Source: Acetomicrobium hydrogeniformans
GTDB lineage: Bacteria > Synergistota > Synergistia > Synergistales > JAFGMB01
Reading direction: 5' to 3'
DNA: 64,000 nucleotides
Assembly (NCBI GenBank): GCA_016841745.1
Contig: JAENYO010000003.1
Span: 186,001-250,000, forward strand
A program made the position numbers and the translations under genes. This document shows, in pieces, positions 1-8,583 of this stretch. The notes below the pieces were generated by a model that saw only the letters and a list, made by a program, of their open reading frames with translations, had not been told where the DNA came from and made no database searches. Every line of letters begins with the position of its first letter. The first letter of the stretch is position 1.

Positions 1-539
1 TACAGCACTATGGTGGTAAACCCGTTTCTATTTCCGTAGCGGAATTGTATGAAGCGATCAGAAGAGGAACAATTGATGGAGCAGAAGTGAGCAATCCCTA
101 TAACGATAAATCTTTCCACGTAGAGGAGGTTGCAAAATATTGGCTTGCTCCTGGTTGGCATCAAACCGGGGTAGTTTATGGAATTATGGTAAATCAGGAA
201 GCGTATCAATCTCTTCCGGAGTATTTACAAGAAATTGTAAAATCAGCAGCCAGAGATTGTCTTGTTGAAAAAACAACCTTTATGGTATTTCAGGATGCGT
301 TAGCTACTCAGTATTTCATAGAACAAGGGGTTCAGATCAATCGTTTGAGTAAAGAAGAACTGGACGAAATGAAGCTGGTAAGAAATAAAATACAGGAAGA
401 ACTTGCTGTAAGTAATCCTGATTATGCCAAAGCTCTGAAATCACAAATTAACTATCTCAAATTATTTGCGCCGTATAGGAGCGCTTCTGCACCGTTTATT
501 TTCGGTGTCAATCAAGATGAATATCCAAACGTTGAATAA
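1..539 (+). CDS. dctP: TRAP transporter substrate-binding protein DctP, C-terminal part (truncated by window edge)
   Basis: The reading frame is open from base 3 to the TAA at 537-539, so the gene begins before the window; a TTG at 45 is only an internal codon. The visible 179 residues match the C-terminal half of DctP-family periplasmic proteins: an AELYEAIRRGTIDGAE segment, where the binding site is remodelled, then the helical end with a long amphipathic helix (EELDEMKLVRNKIQEEL). Such proteins capture organic acids or related anions and hand them to a DctQM membrane pair. The permease genes must lie upstream, outside the window. A strong hairpin terminator follows at 622-679. The family call is firm; the substrate is not determinable. 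Confidence 0.85.
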   Translation, partial: QHYGGKPVSISVAELYEAIRRGTIDGAEVSNPYNDKSFHVEEVAKYWLAPGWHQTGVVYGIMVNQEAYQSLPEYLQEIVKSAARDCLVEKTTFMVFQDALATQYFIEQGVQINRLSKEELDEMKLVRNKIQEELAVSNPDYAKALKSQINYLKLFAPYRSASAPFIFGVNQDEYPNVE

Positions 540-621
540 TCAAATCTTTATTCCAAAAATGTAAAAATATCATATCCTGTTCAAATAGCTCGAAGAAACT
601 AAGAGCCATTTTAATCCTGTC

Positions 622-679
622 AACCCTGCTTTATATGTTTTACCCATTAGCAGAAGTTTCTTATAAAGCAGGGTTTTCC
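622..679 (+). terminator. Intrinsic terminator after dctP
   Basis: Perfect 14-bp inverted repeat (622-635 with 662-675, core AACCCTGCTTTATA), 26-nt loop, followed by TTTTCCC. It lies between the DctP fragment and the cupin gene and probably ends the upstream TRAP transcript. Confidence 0.7.
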
Positions 680-746
680 CTATACGGGTAAACCGTATCT
701 GAAAATATGTCCGCTATTATTTAATCTAACAAAAGGTGGTTAAGTT

Positions 747-1115
747 ATGACAAAAGAATATGTCTGGAAATTAGATGATGTTATTGCAAGTCATCCTCTT
801 AGTAATGATAAAGAAATGGAATTATCTTTCATGGCTCATGGCAAGTTTGCAAGTGTTAATGTTGCTCAGGTTCACGAAACAGTTAAAGCTCATCAACATG
901 TTGATCATGACGAAATCATTTACATTCTTAGGGGAAGACACCAGCTCACTGTAGAAGATAAGGTTTACGAAGTAGAACCTGGTGATCTTATAGTAGTGCC
1001 CTGTGGGATAACACATGAAATTAAATGCGGTGAAGGATATGCAGCTTTATCAATTTATGCACCTGGATGGGATGAAAAAATGCCAGATAGAGTGTTAATT
1101 GAAAGTAAGGAATAA
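747..1115 (+). CDS. Single-domain cupin protein
   Basis: This 122-residue protein is one small beta-barrel cupin. Motif 1 is seen as H49-x-H51-x4-E56-x6-G63 and motif 2 as PGDLIVVPCGITH ending in H90. The metal-binding triad plus Glu is therefore intact, so a bound divalent metal is expected. Start ATG at 747 is preceded by AAAGGTGG. Cupins of this size act as sugar or acid isomerases, dioxygenases or small-ligand sensors; nothing here chooses between them. Its place between a TRAP binding protein and an MmgE/PrpD enzyme suggests a role in catabolism of the imported acid (inference). Confidence 0.8.
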   Translation: MTKEYVWKLDDVIASHPLSNDKEMELSFMAHGKFASVNVAQVHETVKAHQHVDHDEIIYILRGRHQLTVEDKVYEVEPGDLIVVPCGITHEIKCGEGYAALSIYAPGWDEKMPDRVLIESKE

Positions 1116-1226
1116 AAAATATTCATTTGATAATAATAAAAATCTTTTATCCATTTGAAAGTCACATATGTTGAGTTTAATTTTTTAATGGATAAACTTG
1201 TTAGTCAGATCTGGAGGTTGTGCGAG

Positions 1227-2615
1227 ATGTCTGATTTGATGAAAAGAGTAGTTGCGTTTGTAGATAGTACTGAATATGAAGATCTTTCAAATGATGTGAT
1301 TGAATATGCCAAGAAACATATTATGGATACCATCGGAATTATCATAGCGGGTACATCTGCTGAGGGAATCCGTGAAGTAGTCGAATTATCCCATGAATGG
1401 GGTGGTATAGCTGAAAGCACTATTCCAGTTTTTGGATATAAAGTACCTTCTACATCCGCTGCTTTTGCCATTGGTCCCATGGCACGGGCGTGGGATTTCG
1501 GAGGTGTCCACCCTGATGCAAATGAACATACTTCAGAATATGTATTGCCAGCTGCGCTTCCAATAGCAGAAAAACTAGGAAGTTCAGGAAAGGATCTCAT
1601 TCTGGCTGTAGCATTGGGAAATGAAGTTATTTCACGGATTGGAGCTTCAGTTCATACCATCACCGGTGTCAGCATGGCCAAAACATATTCGGTTTTTAAA
1701 ATCTGGGGAGCAGTTGCGGCAGTGGGAAAACTTATGAATCTCAATTCTAGTGAACTGATGAATGCAATGGGATTAGCTTATACCCAGGGTGGTTGCGATA
1801 ACCAAATGTTTGTTGATGGTGTTCTTAAGATAAGACTTCAACATGCTTTCGTTGCAGATTCTGCTATCAAGTCATGCTTATTAGCAAAGAAAGGTCTTAC
1901 GGGGACCCGAAATATCCTTGAAGGTGAAAAAGGCTTTTATTCAGCTTTTTTCCCGAGAAATGATAAGAAATGGGTTCTAGAAGGACTTGATGAGAAGCAC
2001 TTCATCGCACCAAGAACAATTATAAAAGGATATCCAACCTGTACATATACCCATTCTGCCATTGAAACAACCTTATCATGTGTGGTAGAAAACAACATTC
2101 TACCTGATGATGTTGAAAAAGTGATCATTGGAGTAAATACGCCTACTTACAGACTTGTTGTTTTGCCAAAAGAAACACGATATCATCCACAGAATCCTGC
2201 TGATGCCCAATTTAGTATTCCTTACACTACAGCATGTGCAATTGTTAACCGTAGAGTGTTTTTGGATGATTTCTCTTTTAAAGCTTTGGAAAGAAAGTCT
2301 GTTAACAGCATGATGGAAAAGATATATGTAGAGGTTGATCCAGAAATTGAATCGACCGATCCCGTCGGTTTCGCCGGTGCTAAAGTAGCAATCGAAACTA
2401 AAGAAGGTAATCAATTTACCAAGCGAATTGACCATGTCAAAGGAACTCCCGAGAATCCAATGCAATGGATTGATGTCCAAAATAAATTTGCAAGCTGTCT
2501 TCCTTTTGCAGCGTATCCGATGTCAGAAGAAAAAACAACGAAATTGGCGAAATATTTAAGAGCTTTAGAGACTGTTACTTCAATATCTACTATTATTGAA
2601 AATTTGAGTAAATAA
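1227..2615 (+). CDS. MmgE/PrpD family protein
   Basis: The 462-residue protein belongs to the MmgE/PrpD family, which includes 2-methylcitrate dehydratase, cis-aconitate decarboxylase and iminodisuccinate epimerase. The N-terminal helical domain carries the family's early hallmark (AWDFGGVHPDANEHTSEY at about residues 89-106, then pAalPiaeklGsSGkdLilA), and the smaller C-terminal domain begins near residue 265. The open frame extends back to 1155, but GGAGGT at 1213-1218 sits 8 nt before ATG 1227, which gives the normal N-terminus. Next to cupin and TRAP genes, it most likely dehydrates or isomerises a carboxylic acid. The exact substrate is unknown. Confidence 0.85.
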   Translation: MSDLMKRVVAFVDSTEYEDLSNDVIEYAKKHIMDTIGIIIAGTSAEGIREVVELSHEWGGIAESTIPVFGYKVPSTSAAFAIGPMARAWDFGGVHPDANEHTSEYVLPAALPIAEKLGSSGKDLILAVALGNEVISRIGASVHTITGVSMAKTYSVFKIWGAVAAVGKLMNLNSSELMNAMGLAYTQGGCDNQMFVDGVLKIRLQHAFVADSAIKSCLLAKKGLTGTRNILEGEKGFYSAFFPRNDKKWVLEGLDEKHFIAPRTIIKGYPTCTYTHSAIETTLSCVVENNILPDDVEKVIIGVNTPTYRLVVLPKETRYHPQNPADAQFSIPYTTACAIVNRRVFLDDFSFKALERKSVNSMMEKIYVEVDPEIESTDPVGFAGAKVAIETKEGNQFTKRIDHVKGTPENPMQWIDVQNKFASCLPFAAYPMSEEKTTKLAKYLRALETVTSISTIIENLSK

Positions 2616-2947
2616 GAATAACCTGGTTTTCAATTAAGTGGACTTTCATGTTCAAGACTCCGCGGGTTGTAGTATTGATGAAAAATGTTTTTCTAAACTA
2701 TCTTGGTGACATGTACTTCAGACTTTCATGATTCTTTTCGTTACAGTGTACCTCTATGTAGCGGTCAAGTTTTCTGCAAAAACTGGTATCCTTTGAAATG
2801 GCTGCGGTTCACGAATTTACTTTTCAATGTCGTATGGAACCGATCAATATTGGGGTTTATTTCCGAAGAACATATATGGAAATTGGGGTCTGCTATTGAA
2901 ATCGTAAATAACGCTATCCCTAAAGCCCTGAAAAGGTATAAGAAAAT
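2616..2947 (+). other. Non-coding or degenerate stretch after MmgE/PrpD gene
   Basis: No convincing gene. An 82-codon open frame (2703-2951) has no ribosome-binding site, and its first half is low in recognisable protein character. Its last 30 codons (SEEHIWKLGSAIEIVNNAIP and following) look like a genuine enzyme C-terminus ending just before a terminator. This could be the tail of a decayed gene, but no family could be named. Confidence 0.25.
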
Positions 2948-2990
2948 ATAAGACGGAGGTATGGCTCTGAAAAGCCCCTCCGTCTTATTA
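2948..2990 (+). terminator. Intrinsic terminator
   Basis: Perfect 12-bp stem ATAAGACGGAGG (2948-2959) with CCTCCGTCTTAT (2977-2988). A further inner stem GGCT/AGCC lies at 2963-2966 and 2973-2976, and TTATT follows. It ends transcription from the left and could also act for the convergent gene on the minus strand. Confidence 0.75.
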
Positions 2991-3079
2991 TTGATACGAT
3001 CAATAATGGAATCAGACCTTGATTTTAACCGTATGCATGCAATGTTATCCTTGTGTGATGAGGTCTTCTGATTCCCGAT

Positions 3080-3790
3080 TCACATCTTTTCGATGTACAT
3101 CTGAAATGTTTTCAGAAAAGCCGGGTCATAATCGCTGTCAACATGGTTGGAGTTCCACAGGCCTGAATTTTTGACTTCTTCAATAGGACAGTACCTGCCA
3201 AGCCAGTCGTCAGAAGGTTCATCAATCCTTTCCTCTTTCTTCCAGTTACTTAAAAGGGCGATAACATTCTTTTCCAGGTAGCCCCGTTGGCTATCCTCTG
3301 AGGGTTCATCATTTACTTCCAGCCATAAAAAGGGCATTTGCCCAATGATGTTGCTGACCTCCTGTTCAATAGCGAGCTCCTGCCGTTGGATCTTTTTTGT
3401 GACAGAACTGCCCTTACCCCAGGTGTCTGAACGAAGAGAGCCGTATTTATTGATCAGGGAATAACCTATTATCTTTCTCAAGTCAGACTCCCTGTGATCT
3501 CCTCCTCCAGTTCTGCTGTTGCCCTTATGCTGACTCAATCGTGTCCAGAGGGCTATTTTTGATCCGCTGGAAAGAGCATGGGTATCTATTCTAACAACAC
3601 GATAACTTGAACCGGAGTCGCTTCGCACTTCCCCAGGTTCAAAGAAGAAACATATTCCTCTTTCGGGCCAGCGCATATTCCCTTCACATTGGGACAGGAT
3701 CCTCTCTCCGCGAGCCTTACGGTTGCGAAGCTTTGTTTCGAGCATATCCATAAGTTCATAAAATTTCTTTATATCTTCGAGCCTTGACAT
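3080..3790 (-). CDS. Conserved hypothetical protein, possible GIY-YIG-like nuclease fold
   Basis: A soluble protein of 236 residues (239 if the ATG at 3799 is used). ATG 3790 is preferred because AAAGGA lies 8 nt upstream of it, whereas the same AAAGG touches ATG 3799. Visible blocks are GICFFFEPGEVRSD, RVVRIDTHAL, LWTRLSQHKGN, a GGGDHRESDLRK segment, RGYLEKNVIALLSNW, WLGRYCP and SGLWNSNHV. This order resembles a widespread uncharacterised family. The hydrophobic strand, the RxxxH helix and a later E...N pair are reminiscent of GIY-YIG nucleases, but the second motif reads RID where a glycine is expected. The nuclease idea is inference only; the family is real but unnamed. It stands alone, between terminators and a long non-coding stretch. 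Confidence 0.6.
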   Translation of the reverse strand: MSRLEDIKKFYELMDMLETKLRNRKARGERILSQCEGNMRWPERGICFFFEPGEVRSDSGSSYRVVRIDTHALSSGSKIALWTRLSQHKGNSRTGGGDHRESDLRKIIGYSLINKYGSLRSDTWGKGSSVTKKIQRQELAIEQEVSNIIGQMPFLWLEVNDEPSEDSQRGYLEKNVIALLSNWKKEERIDEPSDDWLGRYCPIEEVKNSGLWNSNHVDSDYDPAFLKTFQMYIEKM

Positions 3791-3799
3791 TGGTCTCAT

Positions 3800-4144
3800 C
3801 CTTTCTATATCCTCCTATTATAAGCAATAATCCAAATGTTATTTGCAAAGTGGACCATTCAGGTAGAAATACTTTTACAGAACATATCTGCCCGGGTCTG
3901 AAGAAGCATTATTCTCTATGATCCAGCACAGGTATATTTTTTGTCACTCCAGTACTTTCTGAGTCAGATCGATACAGCACTCTATGCCGTTTATAGCAAT
4001 GATATATCGAATTTACGTGTAACCATGATGTGACAGGTATATCCGACATTTAAACATCTTTTCAGGAGGTTTCGACCTCTTACAGGTGATTTGGTAATCA
4101 AATAGTATTTTTGACAAGATCATTAAGGTTCGGATTTCCAGGAA
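3800..4144. other. Non-coding stretch, no gene seen
   Basis: No open frame here has a ribosome-binding site or protein-like composition. A short GTGGACCATT sequence at about 3851-3860 resembles the sequence near 17241, where a possible insertion-sequence end was noted. Otherwise nothing was recognised up to the promoter at 4145. Confidence 0.4.
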
Positions 4145-4173
4145 TTGACAATGTGCCGTTTGTGTATTATACG
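4145..4173 (+). promoter_or_regulatory. Sigma-70 type promoter for the QueG-like gene
   Basis: Consensus TTGACA at 4145-4150, a 17-nt spacer, then TATACG at 4168-4173. Transcription would begin near 4180 and give a leader of about 80 nt before ATG 4262. Confidence 0.65.
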
Positions 4174-4261
4174 AGATACCAGGCTTTCTATTTCCTTTGG
4201 GTATTTGGAATTTATAATCAAAGAAATGCAACAGAGCATGAGCCTCATGAGGAGGATAAAG

Positions 4262-5128
4262 ATGTCCGAAATAGAAAAGAATGCACGGATGGTTAGAGAG
4301 ATGATAGAAACTATTGTGATGTCTTCTCCGGAAAATGTACTTGGAGGGCCCTTTGGGAACGAACCTGCATGGGGCAAGCCTATGGTGGGTTTCTGCACCG
4401 GAGATGATCCTGTGTTTAAAGCTTTCAGGGATGCTATTGGAGAAGACCACTGGACACCCCTGGAAATATTTACCAGGGCTTTCCCGGAGTTGGAAGTGAA
4501 GGCTGAAGATCTTTCGGTTATCAGCTGGATCCTTCCACAAACGGCCATAACGAAGGAGGATCACCGAAAAGAGAGAGAATATCCCAGTGAGAGATGGACT
4601 CGTTCCAGGATATACGGTGAGCAATTCAACGACCTCCTGCGTAATGAAATAGTAAAAGATCTCCTTGATAAGGGTTTCGAAGCCGTCGCCCCTGTACTTG
4701 CCTGTGAGTGGAGCAGTGTGGAATCCGATAAATATGTGTACTCCTCAAAATGGTCTGAAAGGCATCTGGCATATGCCTGTGGTCTCGGGACTTTTGGCCT
4801 TTGTGATGGGCTTATAACTCCACTGGGCAAGGCAGTACGATTCGGCTCTTTGGTGGTCAGGATGCCTTTGCCAGGAGCATCAAGATCCTGCGACACATAT
4901 TATGATAATTGTCCCTTCCTTAAAGAAGGTAAGTGCGGAGCCTGTATTGCCAGGTGTCCTGCAGGAGCCATTTCCGAAAAGGGACATGATAAAAGGCGAT
5001 GCCGGGAATATATACAGCAGGTAGTCGCACCTTATGTAAAAGAAACATGGGATCTTGAAGGATCCACAGGCTGCGGTCTGTGCCAGGTGGGCATACCCTG
5101 TGAGTCCGGTATTCCTGAGGGCTTTTAG
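4262..5128 (+). CDS. QueG-like 4Fe-4S protein
   Basis: A 288-residue cytosolic iron-sulfur protein related to the epoxyqueuosine reductase (QueG) family but shorter. The C-terminal third holds the cysteine-rich part: CDTYYDNCPF, then CGACIARCP and GCGLCQVGIPC, enough ligands for about two [4Fe-4S] clusters. The middle (HLAYACGLGTFGLCDGLITP) matches the conserved AGLG-type block of QueG-like proteins that bind a corrinoid. The open frame begins at 4145, but AGGAGG 6-8 nt before ATG 4262 fixes the start. True QueG has a HEAT-like C-terminal region that is missing here, so it may be one of the stand-alone reductases of anaerobes, acting on an unknown substrate. The promoter lies at 4145-4173. 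Confidence 0.75.
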   Translation: MSEIEKNARMVREMIETIVMSSPENVLGGPFGNEPAWGKPMVGFCTGDDPVFKAFRDAIGEDHWTPLEIFTRAFPELEVKAEDLSVISWILPQTAITKEDHRKEREYPSERWTRSRIYGEQFNDLLRNEIVKDLLDKGFEAVAPVLACEWSSVESDKYVYSSKWSERHLAYACGLGTFGLCDGLITPLGKAVRFGSLVVRMPLPGASRSCDTYYDNCPFLKEGKCGACIARCPAGAISEKGHDKRRCREYIQQVVAPYVKETWDLEGSTGCGLCQVGIPCESGIPEGF

Positions 5129-5205
5129 AAATCTGTTTCCCAACAATGTAGAAGGAAGGGTGTTTCCCGGAGCAAGATCCATTTACACAGAATGCATAAT
5201 CCCGG

Positions 5206-6168
5206 TTAATTGATCTGTTTCTTCAGGTGTGATACCAGTTCTTTGAACTGTCTATACATCTTTCTTCTTCCAAGATACGAAGAAAAGTTGATTATTGGGA
5301 GATCGTTGTTTGGTCTCCCTTCGCTTTTCCAGTCTATAACTATTAACCTGTCATTGTTATCTCCTTTTTGCTGGACAATCAGGTTTTCTTTGTTCCAGCA
5401 AAAAATCAGTTTTTCCAGTTGAAGCATATCCTTGTAAAGTGTTTCTATCAGACGGATAACATGGTTAATCTGTCCAGGATTCTCTTCCAGATATGAGTCC
5501 ATGCGGGCTGAGTAATTTCCATCATCGTCTCTGAGACGTTCAAACACCAGGCCAGGTCCCAGGTTTGTAAGCAGTATTCCATGGCAGCGTGGAGCATGAT
5601 GGTAGAACTTTTCACCAAGAAACCTGCTTTGGGTCCGGTAAAATCTTGCTTCTTCCCTGTTGGATGAAAAATCTGCCAGCCAGGGCATAATCATTCTTTT
5701 TATCCGTTTAAAGGGGCTGTTATGAAGTCCCTCATTCCAGGGTTTATCCACCTTTATGCATAGTCCGGGGTTATTTGGGTGTGCATAGCATTTGCGGTTG
5801 TCGCCTGTCCCAAGATGGAGTTCTGGCGTCAGTTGAAGGCAGTTCTGATAGGAAAACCTGTATTTTCGTTTATTTTTCTTTCTTTTACCGCGAAAGATAT
5901 CTGAGAGCATGTTATATTCAGGCACAAAAGTTTCTTCCCATATTTTACTAGTTCTGCAATAAATAGATCTCGCATGGTGATGATGACCTTGTAATTCATA
6001 TATTTCTGCAATTTTATCCAGGTATGGAGTAAGGGAAGGGTGGTGTTCCCCGAGAATTTCTTCTGCTTTCTCCAGACCTTTTTTTGCGAGGCTAAGAGCC
6101 TGGCCGTATTTGCTGTTCTCACAAAGCAGCGCTATGTTATTGTGGAGTTGGTAAGGTAGTGTAGACAT
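5206..6168 (-). CDS. TPR domain fused to YrbL-like kinase-fold protein
   Basis: The 320-residue protein starts at ATG 6168, preceded by TAGGAGAG. Residues about 1-85 form two to three tetratricopeptide helix pairs of the kinesin-light-chain type (NNIALLCENSKYGQALSLAK; HPSLTPYLDKIAEIYELQG). Residues about 110-315 match the YrbL (PhoP network) family, a protein-kinase-like fold: LGTGDNRKCYAHP as glycine loop, CIKV with the conserved Lys, GPGLVFERLRDDDG as hinge, and LIVIDWKSEG as a DFG-like segment. YrbL proteins are usually about 200 residues without TPRs, so this is a fusion. Its substrate and partners are unknown. It converges on the QueG-like gene with 77 nt between them. Confidence 0.7.
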   Translation of the reverse strand: MSTLPYQLHNNIALLCENSKYGQALSLAKKGLEKAEEILGEHHPSLTPYLDKIAEIYELQGHHHHARSIYCRTSKIWEETFVPEYNMLSDIFRGKRKKNKRKYRFSYQNCLQLTPELHLGTGDNRKCYAHPNNPGLCIKVDKPWNEGLHNSPFKRIKRMIMPWLADFSSNREEARFYRTQSRFLGEKFYHHAPRCHGILLTNLGPGLVFERLRDDDGNYSARMDSYLEENPGQINHVIRLIETLYKDMLQLEKLIFCWNKENLIVQQKGDNNDRLIVIDWKSEGRPNNDLPIINFSSYLGRRKMYRQFKELVSHLKKQIN

Positions 6169-6356
6169 CTTTAAACTCTCCTACGTTGTTATATGAGATA
6201 GCAATGAGAAGATAAATAAAACAAGTTTATGTCTGCAATTTGCCTTAGAGATGAAGGAGTCCATTAAATTCCATCAATATGGAATCTAATTATCCGTGTT
6301 TTTCTTTATTTTTCAAGGTCTTTACCATGTGAACATGAGAGGGGCAGGATCTGATC

Positions 6357-7130
6357 TTACACGTTCTGAAGAACGGTTTCTTTTGAAGGTGAGTGTATGG
6401 AATCTTCCTGGGATAAGGGCTCTTGGTTAAGCACGTAGTCCAATCCTTCCATGTGGTAATTCAGCACCAGTTCCAGCGGAAAGTCCATTTCTTGAAGAAT
6501 GGCTTCACTTCTTGTCATTTCCCCGATGTCGTAATAGATGTGGGCATCGCTGCCCATAATTACGGGAACATCGTAATGGCGGCAGAGCTTAAGCAGGATG
6601 AGTGCATTCTGACGGCAATTCTGTCTGGTTGTTTCTGGACAGAAGCTTGAGTTGTTGAGTTCAAGAGCCACTTTTTCCCGGCTGGCGGCATAAACCAGTT
6701 CTTCATAGTCAAGGGGAAAACGGGAATCGTCTGGATGCCCGATCATTTTCACGAAGGGGTTCTGCATGGCTCCCACAAGGGCTTGGGTATTCTCTTCTGC
6801 TGTTCCGGAGTCTATGCATGGCCGATGGATGCTGGCGATAACATAGTCCAGTTTTGAGGCCAATTCGTTTTTTACGTCGATGGAGCCTTCGTAATTCAGG
6901 ATGTTTGCCTCTATGCCCTTGTATATCCTGATGTTCGAAATGGTTTCGCGAATGATTTTGAAGTTTCCGAAGTAAAAGGGATGAGCTGCACCAGGCATGG
7001 TGCAGGCATGATCCGAGAAGCCCATGGCTATCAGGCCCCGTTCTTTTGCCGCTTCGATATTTTCCTTCAATGTGCTGTAAGCGTGCCCACTTGCTATGGT
7101 GTGGGTGTGCAGATCAAAAAGTGGCTTCAT
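6357..7130 (-). CDS. PHP domain phosphoesterase (YcdX/histidinol-phosphatase-like)
   Basis: A 257-residue PHP-superfamily metal-dependent phosphoesterase. The metal ligands expected for a trinuclear site are in order: H8-x-H10 in FDLHTHT, SDHA near residue 40, the Glu in KGIEANIL near 73, ASIHRP near 100, GHPDDSRF near 131 and GSDAHIYYDIG near 194. GAGGAG lies 6-8 nt before ATG 7130. The family includes YcdX-type phosphatases, histidinol phosphatase and nucleotide or DNA phosphoesterases; the size and the HPDD block fit the YcdX-like branch. No his genes are nearby, so a histidine role is not supported. It may share a transcript with the downstream TPR-YrbL gene, 188 nt away. Confidence 0.8.
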   Translation of the reverse strand: MKPLFDLHTHTIASGHAYSTLKENIEAAKERGLIAMGFSDHACTMPGAAHPFYFGNFKIIRETISNIRIYKGIEANILNYEGSIDVKNELASKLDYVIASIHRPCIDSGTAEENTQALVGAMQNPFVKMIGHPDDSRFPLDYEELVYAASREKVALELNNSSFCPETTRQNCRQNALILLKLCRHYDVPVIMGSDAHIYYDIGEMTRSEAILQEMDFPLELVLNYHMEGLDYVLNQEPLSQEDSIHSPSKETVLQNV

Positions 7131-7275
7131 TGTGTCTCCTCGTTATATTGCTCCATTTACTGTTGTTCTCCATTAAGTCCGTCTTCTTGTACACTAAAAA
7201 TCCTTTTCTGTCCAGACTGGCTGCCCTTATCCCAGTTTGTGACCCATGGAGGAATATTTTATTTTCTCTGGACAA

Positions 7276-7298
7276 AGTAACCACTTCAGTGGTTTACT
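7276..7298. promoter_or_regulatory. Inverted repeat upstream of DUF2177 gene
   Basis: AGTAACCACT and AGTGGTTTACT form a near-perfect hairpin or operator with a 2-nt centre, 46 nt before the DUF2177 start. Its function is unknown. Confidence 0.35.
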
Positions 7299-7343
7299 TC
7301 GAATAGAAGGATAGAGGATAACCATGAAATCAGGAGGTGTGAC

Positions 7344-7742
7344 TTGAAAATGAGTACGGGTTTTCTGAAGATATACCTTTTGACGCTGCTCCCGTTCGTT
7401 GCCATGGACGGAGTCTGGCTGGGTTTTGTTGCGTCTAAGTTCTACAAGTCACAGATCGGCTATATTATGGCCGAAAGGCCCAACTGGCTTGCAGCGGTTC
7501 TGTTTTATCTGCTGTTCATTGCGGGAATGGTGTTTTTTGTTACGGGAAGGGAAGGCGGCATTTCCCAGGCTATCCTGAGGGGTGCGTTTTTCGGTTTTAT
7601 CTGCTATGCAACATATGATCTCACCAACCTTGCGACCCTCAAAGACTGGCCTGTCCTGGTGACAGTGGTTGACATGTGCTGGGGAACCTTTCTTGGTTCA
7701 GGTACCGCTGCTATAGCGGTCTGGTTGAAAGGTATTCTTTAG
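7344..7742 (+). CDS. DUF2177 family small membrane protein
   Basis: A 132-residue integral membrane protein with four predicted helices. Residues about 8-30 contain the family signature LPFVAMDGVWLGFVA; others lie near 48-66, 77-98 and 105-130. The conserved block YATYDLTNLATLKDWP at about 91-106 is typical of DUF2177, whose function is not known. The start may be TTG 7344 or ATG 7350; AGGAGGTG at 7331-7338 fits TTG better (5 nt) than ATG (11 nt). It is a single gene between two non-coding stretches, followed by a terminator-like hairpin. Confidence 0.8.
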   Translation: MKMSTGFLKIYLLTLLPFVAMDGVWLGFVASKFYKSQIGYIMAERPNWLAAVLFYLLFIAGMVFFVTGREGGISQAILRGAFFGFICYATYDLTNLATLKDWPVLVTVVDMCWGTFLGSGTAAIAVWLKGIL

Positions 7743-7760
7743 GCAGTGCTGAAAAGAACC

Positions 7761-7802
7761 AAAAACAGGGCTACTGTAAGGTTTGATGCCAGCAGTAGCC
7801 CC
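7761..7802 (-). terminator. Terminator between convergent genes
   Basis: Nine-bp perfect stem (7768-7776 with 7793-7801, GGGCTACTG). Read on the minus strand it is followed by TGTTTTTGG, so it most likely ends the Asp/Glu racemase-family transcript; on the plus strand there is no T-run. Confidence 0.55.
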
Positions 7803-7842
7803 GGGTATTGTAAAACTTTCAATTTTTCAAAGTGAGATGGAT

Positions 7843-8583
7843 TTACATGTATCCCTCATATTTCGTGGGGACAAGGGCTGAATGGACATGTTTTATCATG
7901 GTGATAAAGTCGAAAACCGGCCTGCCCGTTGCTGCATGAACGGCGTGTGCATAGGGAGGCAGGTCGCTGCATTCCAGCAATATGGCTGCAACTTCCGGGT
8001 GTTCTGCCACCATGCGATCAGCAACTCCGACAACTTCTTTCCTGACCAGGTCTGAATCCATGGTACCTTTCTCTTCAAGAACTGATGTGCGGAATTCTTC
8101 CTGTTCCTCCATGCCGTAGATAACCAGAGGCATCTCTTTTGTGATCCCGACGTTTTCAAAGTGCTCATCGGTCAGGCAGGATGAATTTGCGGTGATAATA
8201 CCTATTTTCTGATTAGTGCTAAGGGTCCTGTAAATGAATGGAACCTGGAGGAGGCTTGATAAAAAGACGGGAACCTTTACGGACTCTGCAACTTTTTTCT
8301 GGAAAAGAGCCATGAACCCGCATGCTCCGGTAATGGCCCGGACACCTTCTGCTTCAAGCTCCCTTGCTCCTTCGATGAAGGGAGTAAGGAGTTCAGGGTC
8401 CCTCTCATTCAGAAGCCTTTCAATTGAGGAACCTTTGATCTCCTTGTATCGGACAGGGAAAGGATATGTGGTGGCGTTCCCGACGTTTCCCGGTACGCAT
8501 GGATATGCCGCGTCCAGAATAAGAATTCCGATGGTTTCCCCGTCCCATGAGCGTGTTTTACTCTTGATCGTGTATATTGACAT
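7843..8583 (-). CDS. Aspartate/glutamate racemase family protein
   Basis: The 246-residue protein has the two-domain architecture of the Asp/Glu/hydantoin racemase superfamily. The two catalytic cysteines are seen in ITGACGFMA (about residue 87) and LLECSDLPPY (about residue 202). Upstream of the start is GAGGGGGG. The N-terminal segment (GILILDAAYPCVPGNVGNATT) is typical of a subgroup annotated only as racemase family and common next to peptidase and amino-acid genes. It is transcribed divergently from an M19 dipeptidase, so both may handle D- or modified amino acids. The substrate is unproven. Confidence 0.8.
   Translation of the reverse strand: MSIYTIKSKTRSWDGETIGILILDAAYPCVPGNVGNATTYPFPVRYKEIKGSSIERLLNERDPELLTPFIEGARELEAEGVRAITGACGFMALFQKKVAESVKVPVFLSSLLQVPFIYRTLSTNQKIGIITANSSCLTDEHFENVGITKEMPLVIYGMEEQEEFRTSVLEEKGTMDSDLVRKEVVGVADRMVAEHPEVAAILLECSDLPPYAHAVHAATGRPVFDFITMIKHVHSALVPTKYEGYM

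Noticed and set aside
4013-4624. Long minus-strand frame opposite the QueG-like gene
   Set aside because: Antisense to a clear gene with Cys motifs; no ribosome-binding site and no recognisable domain.
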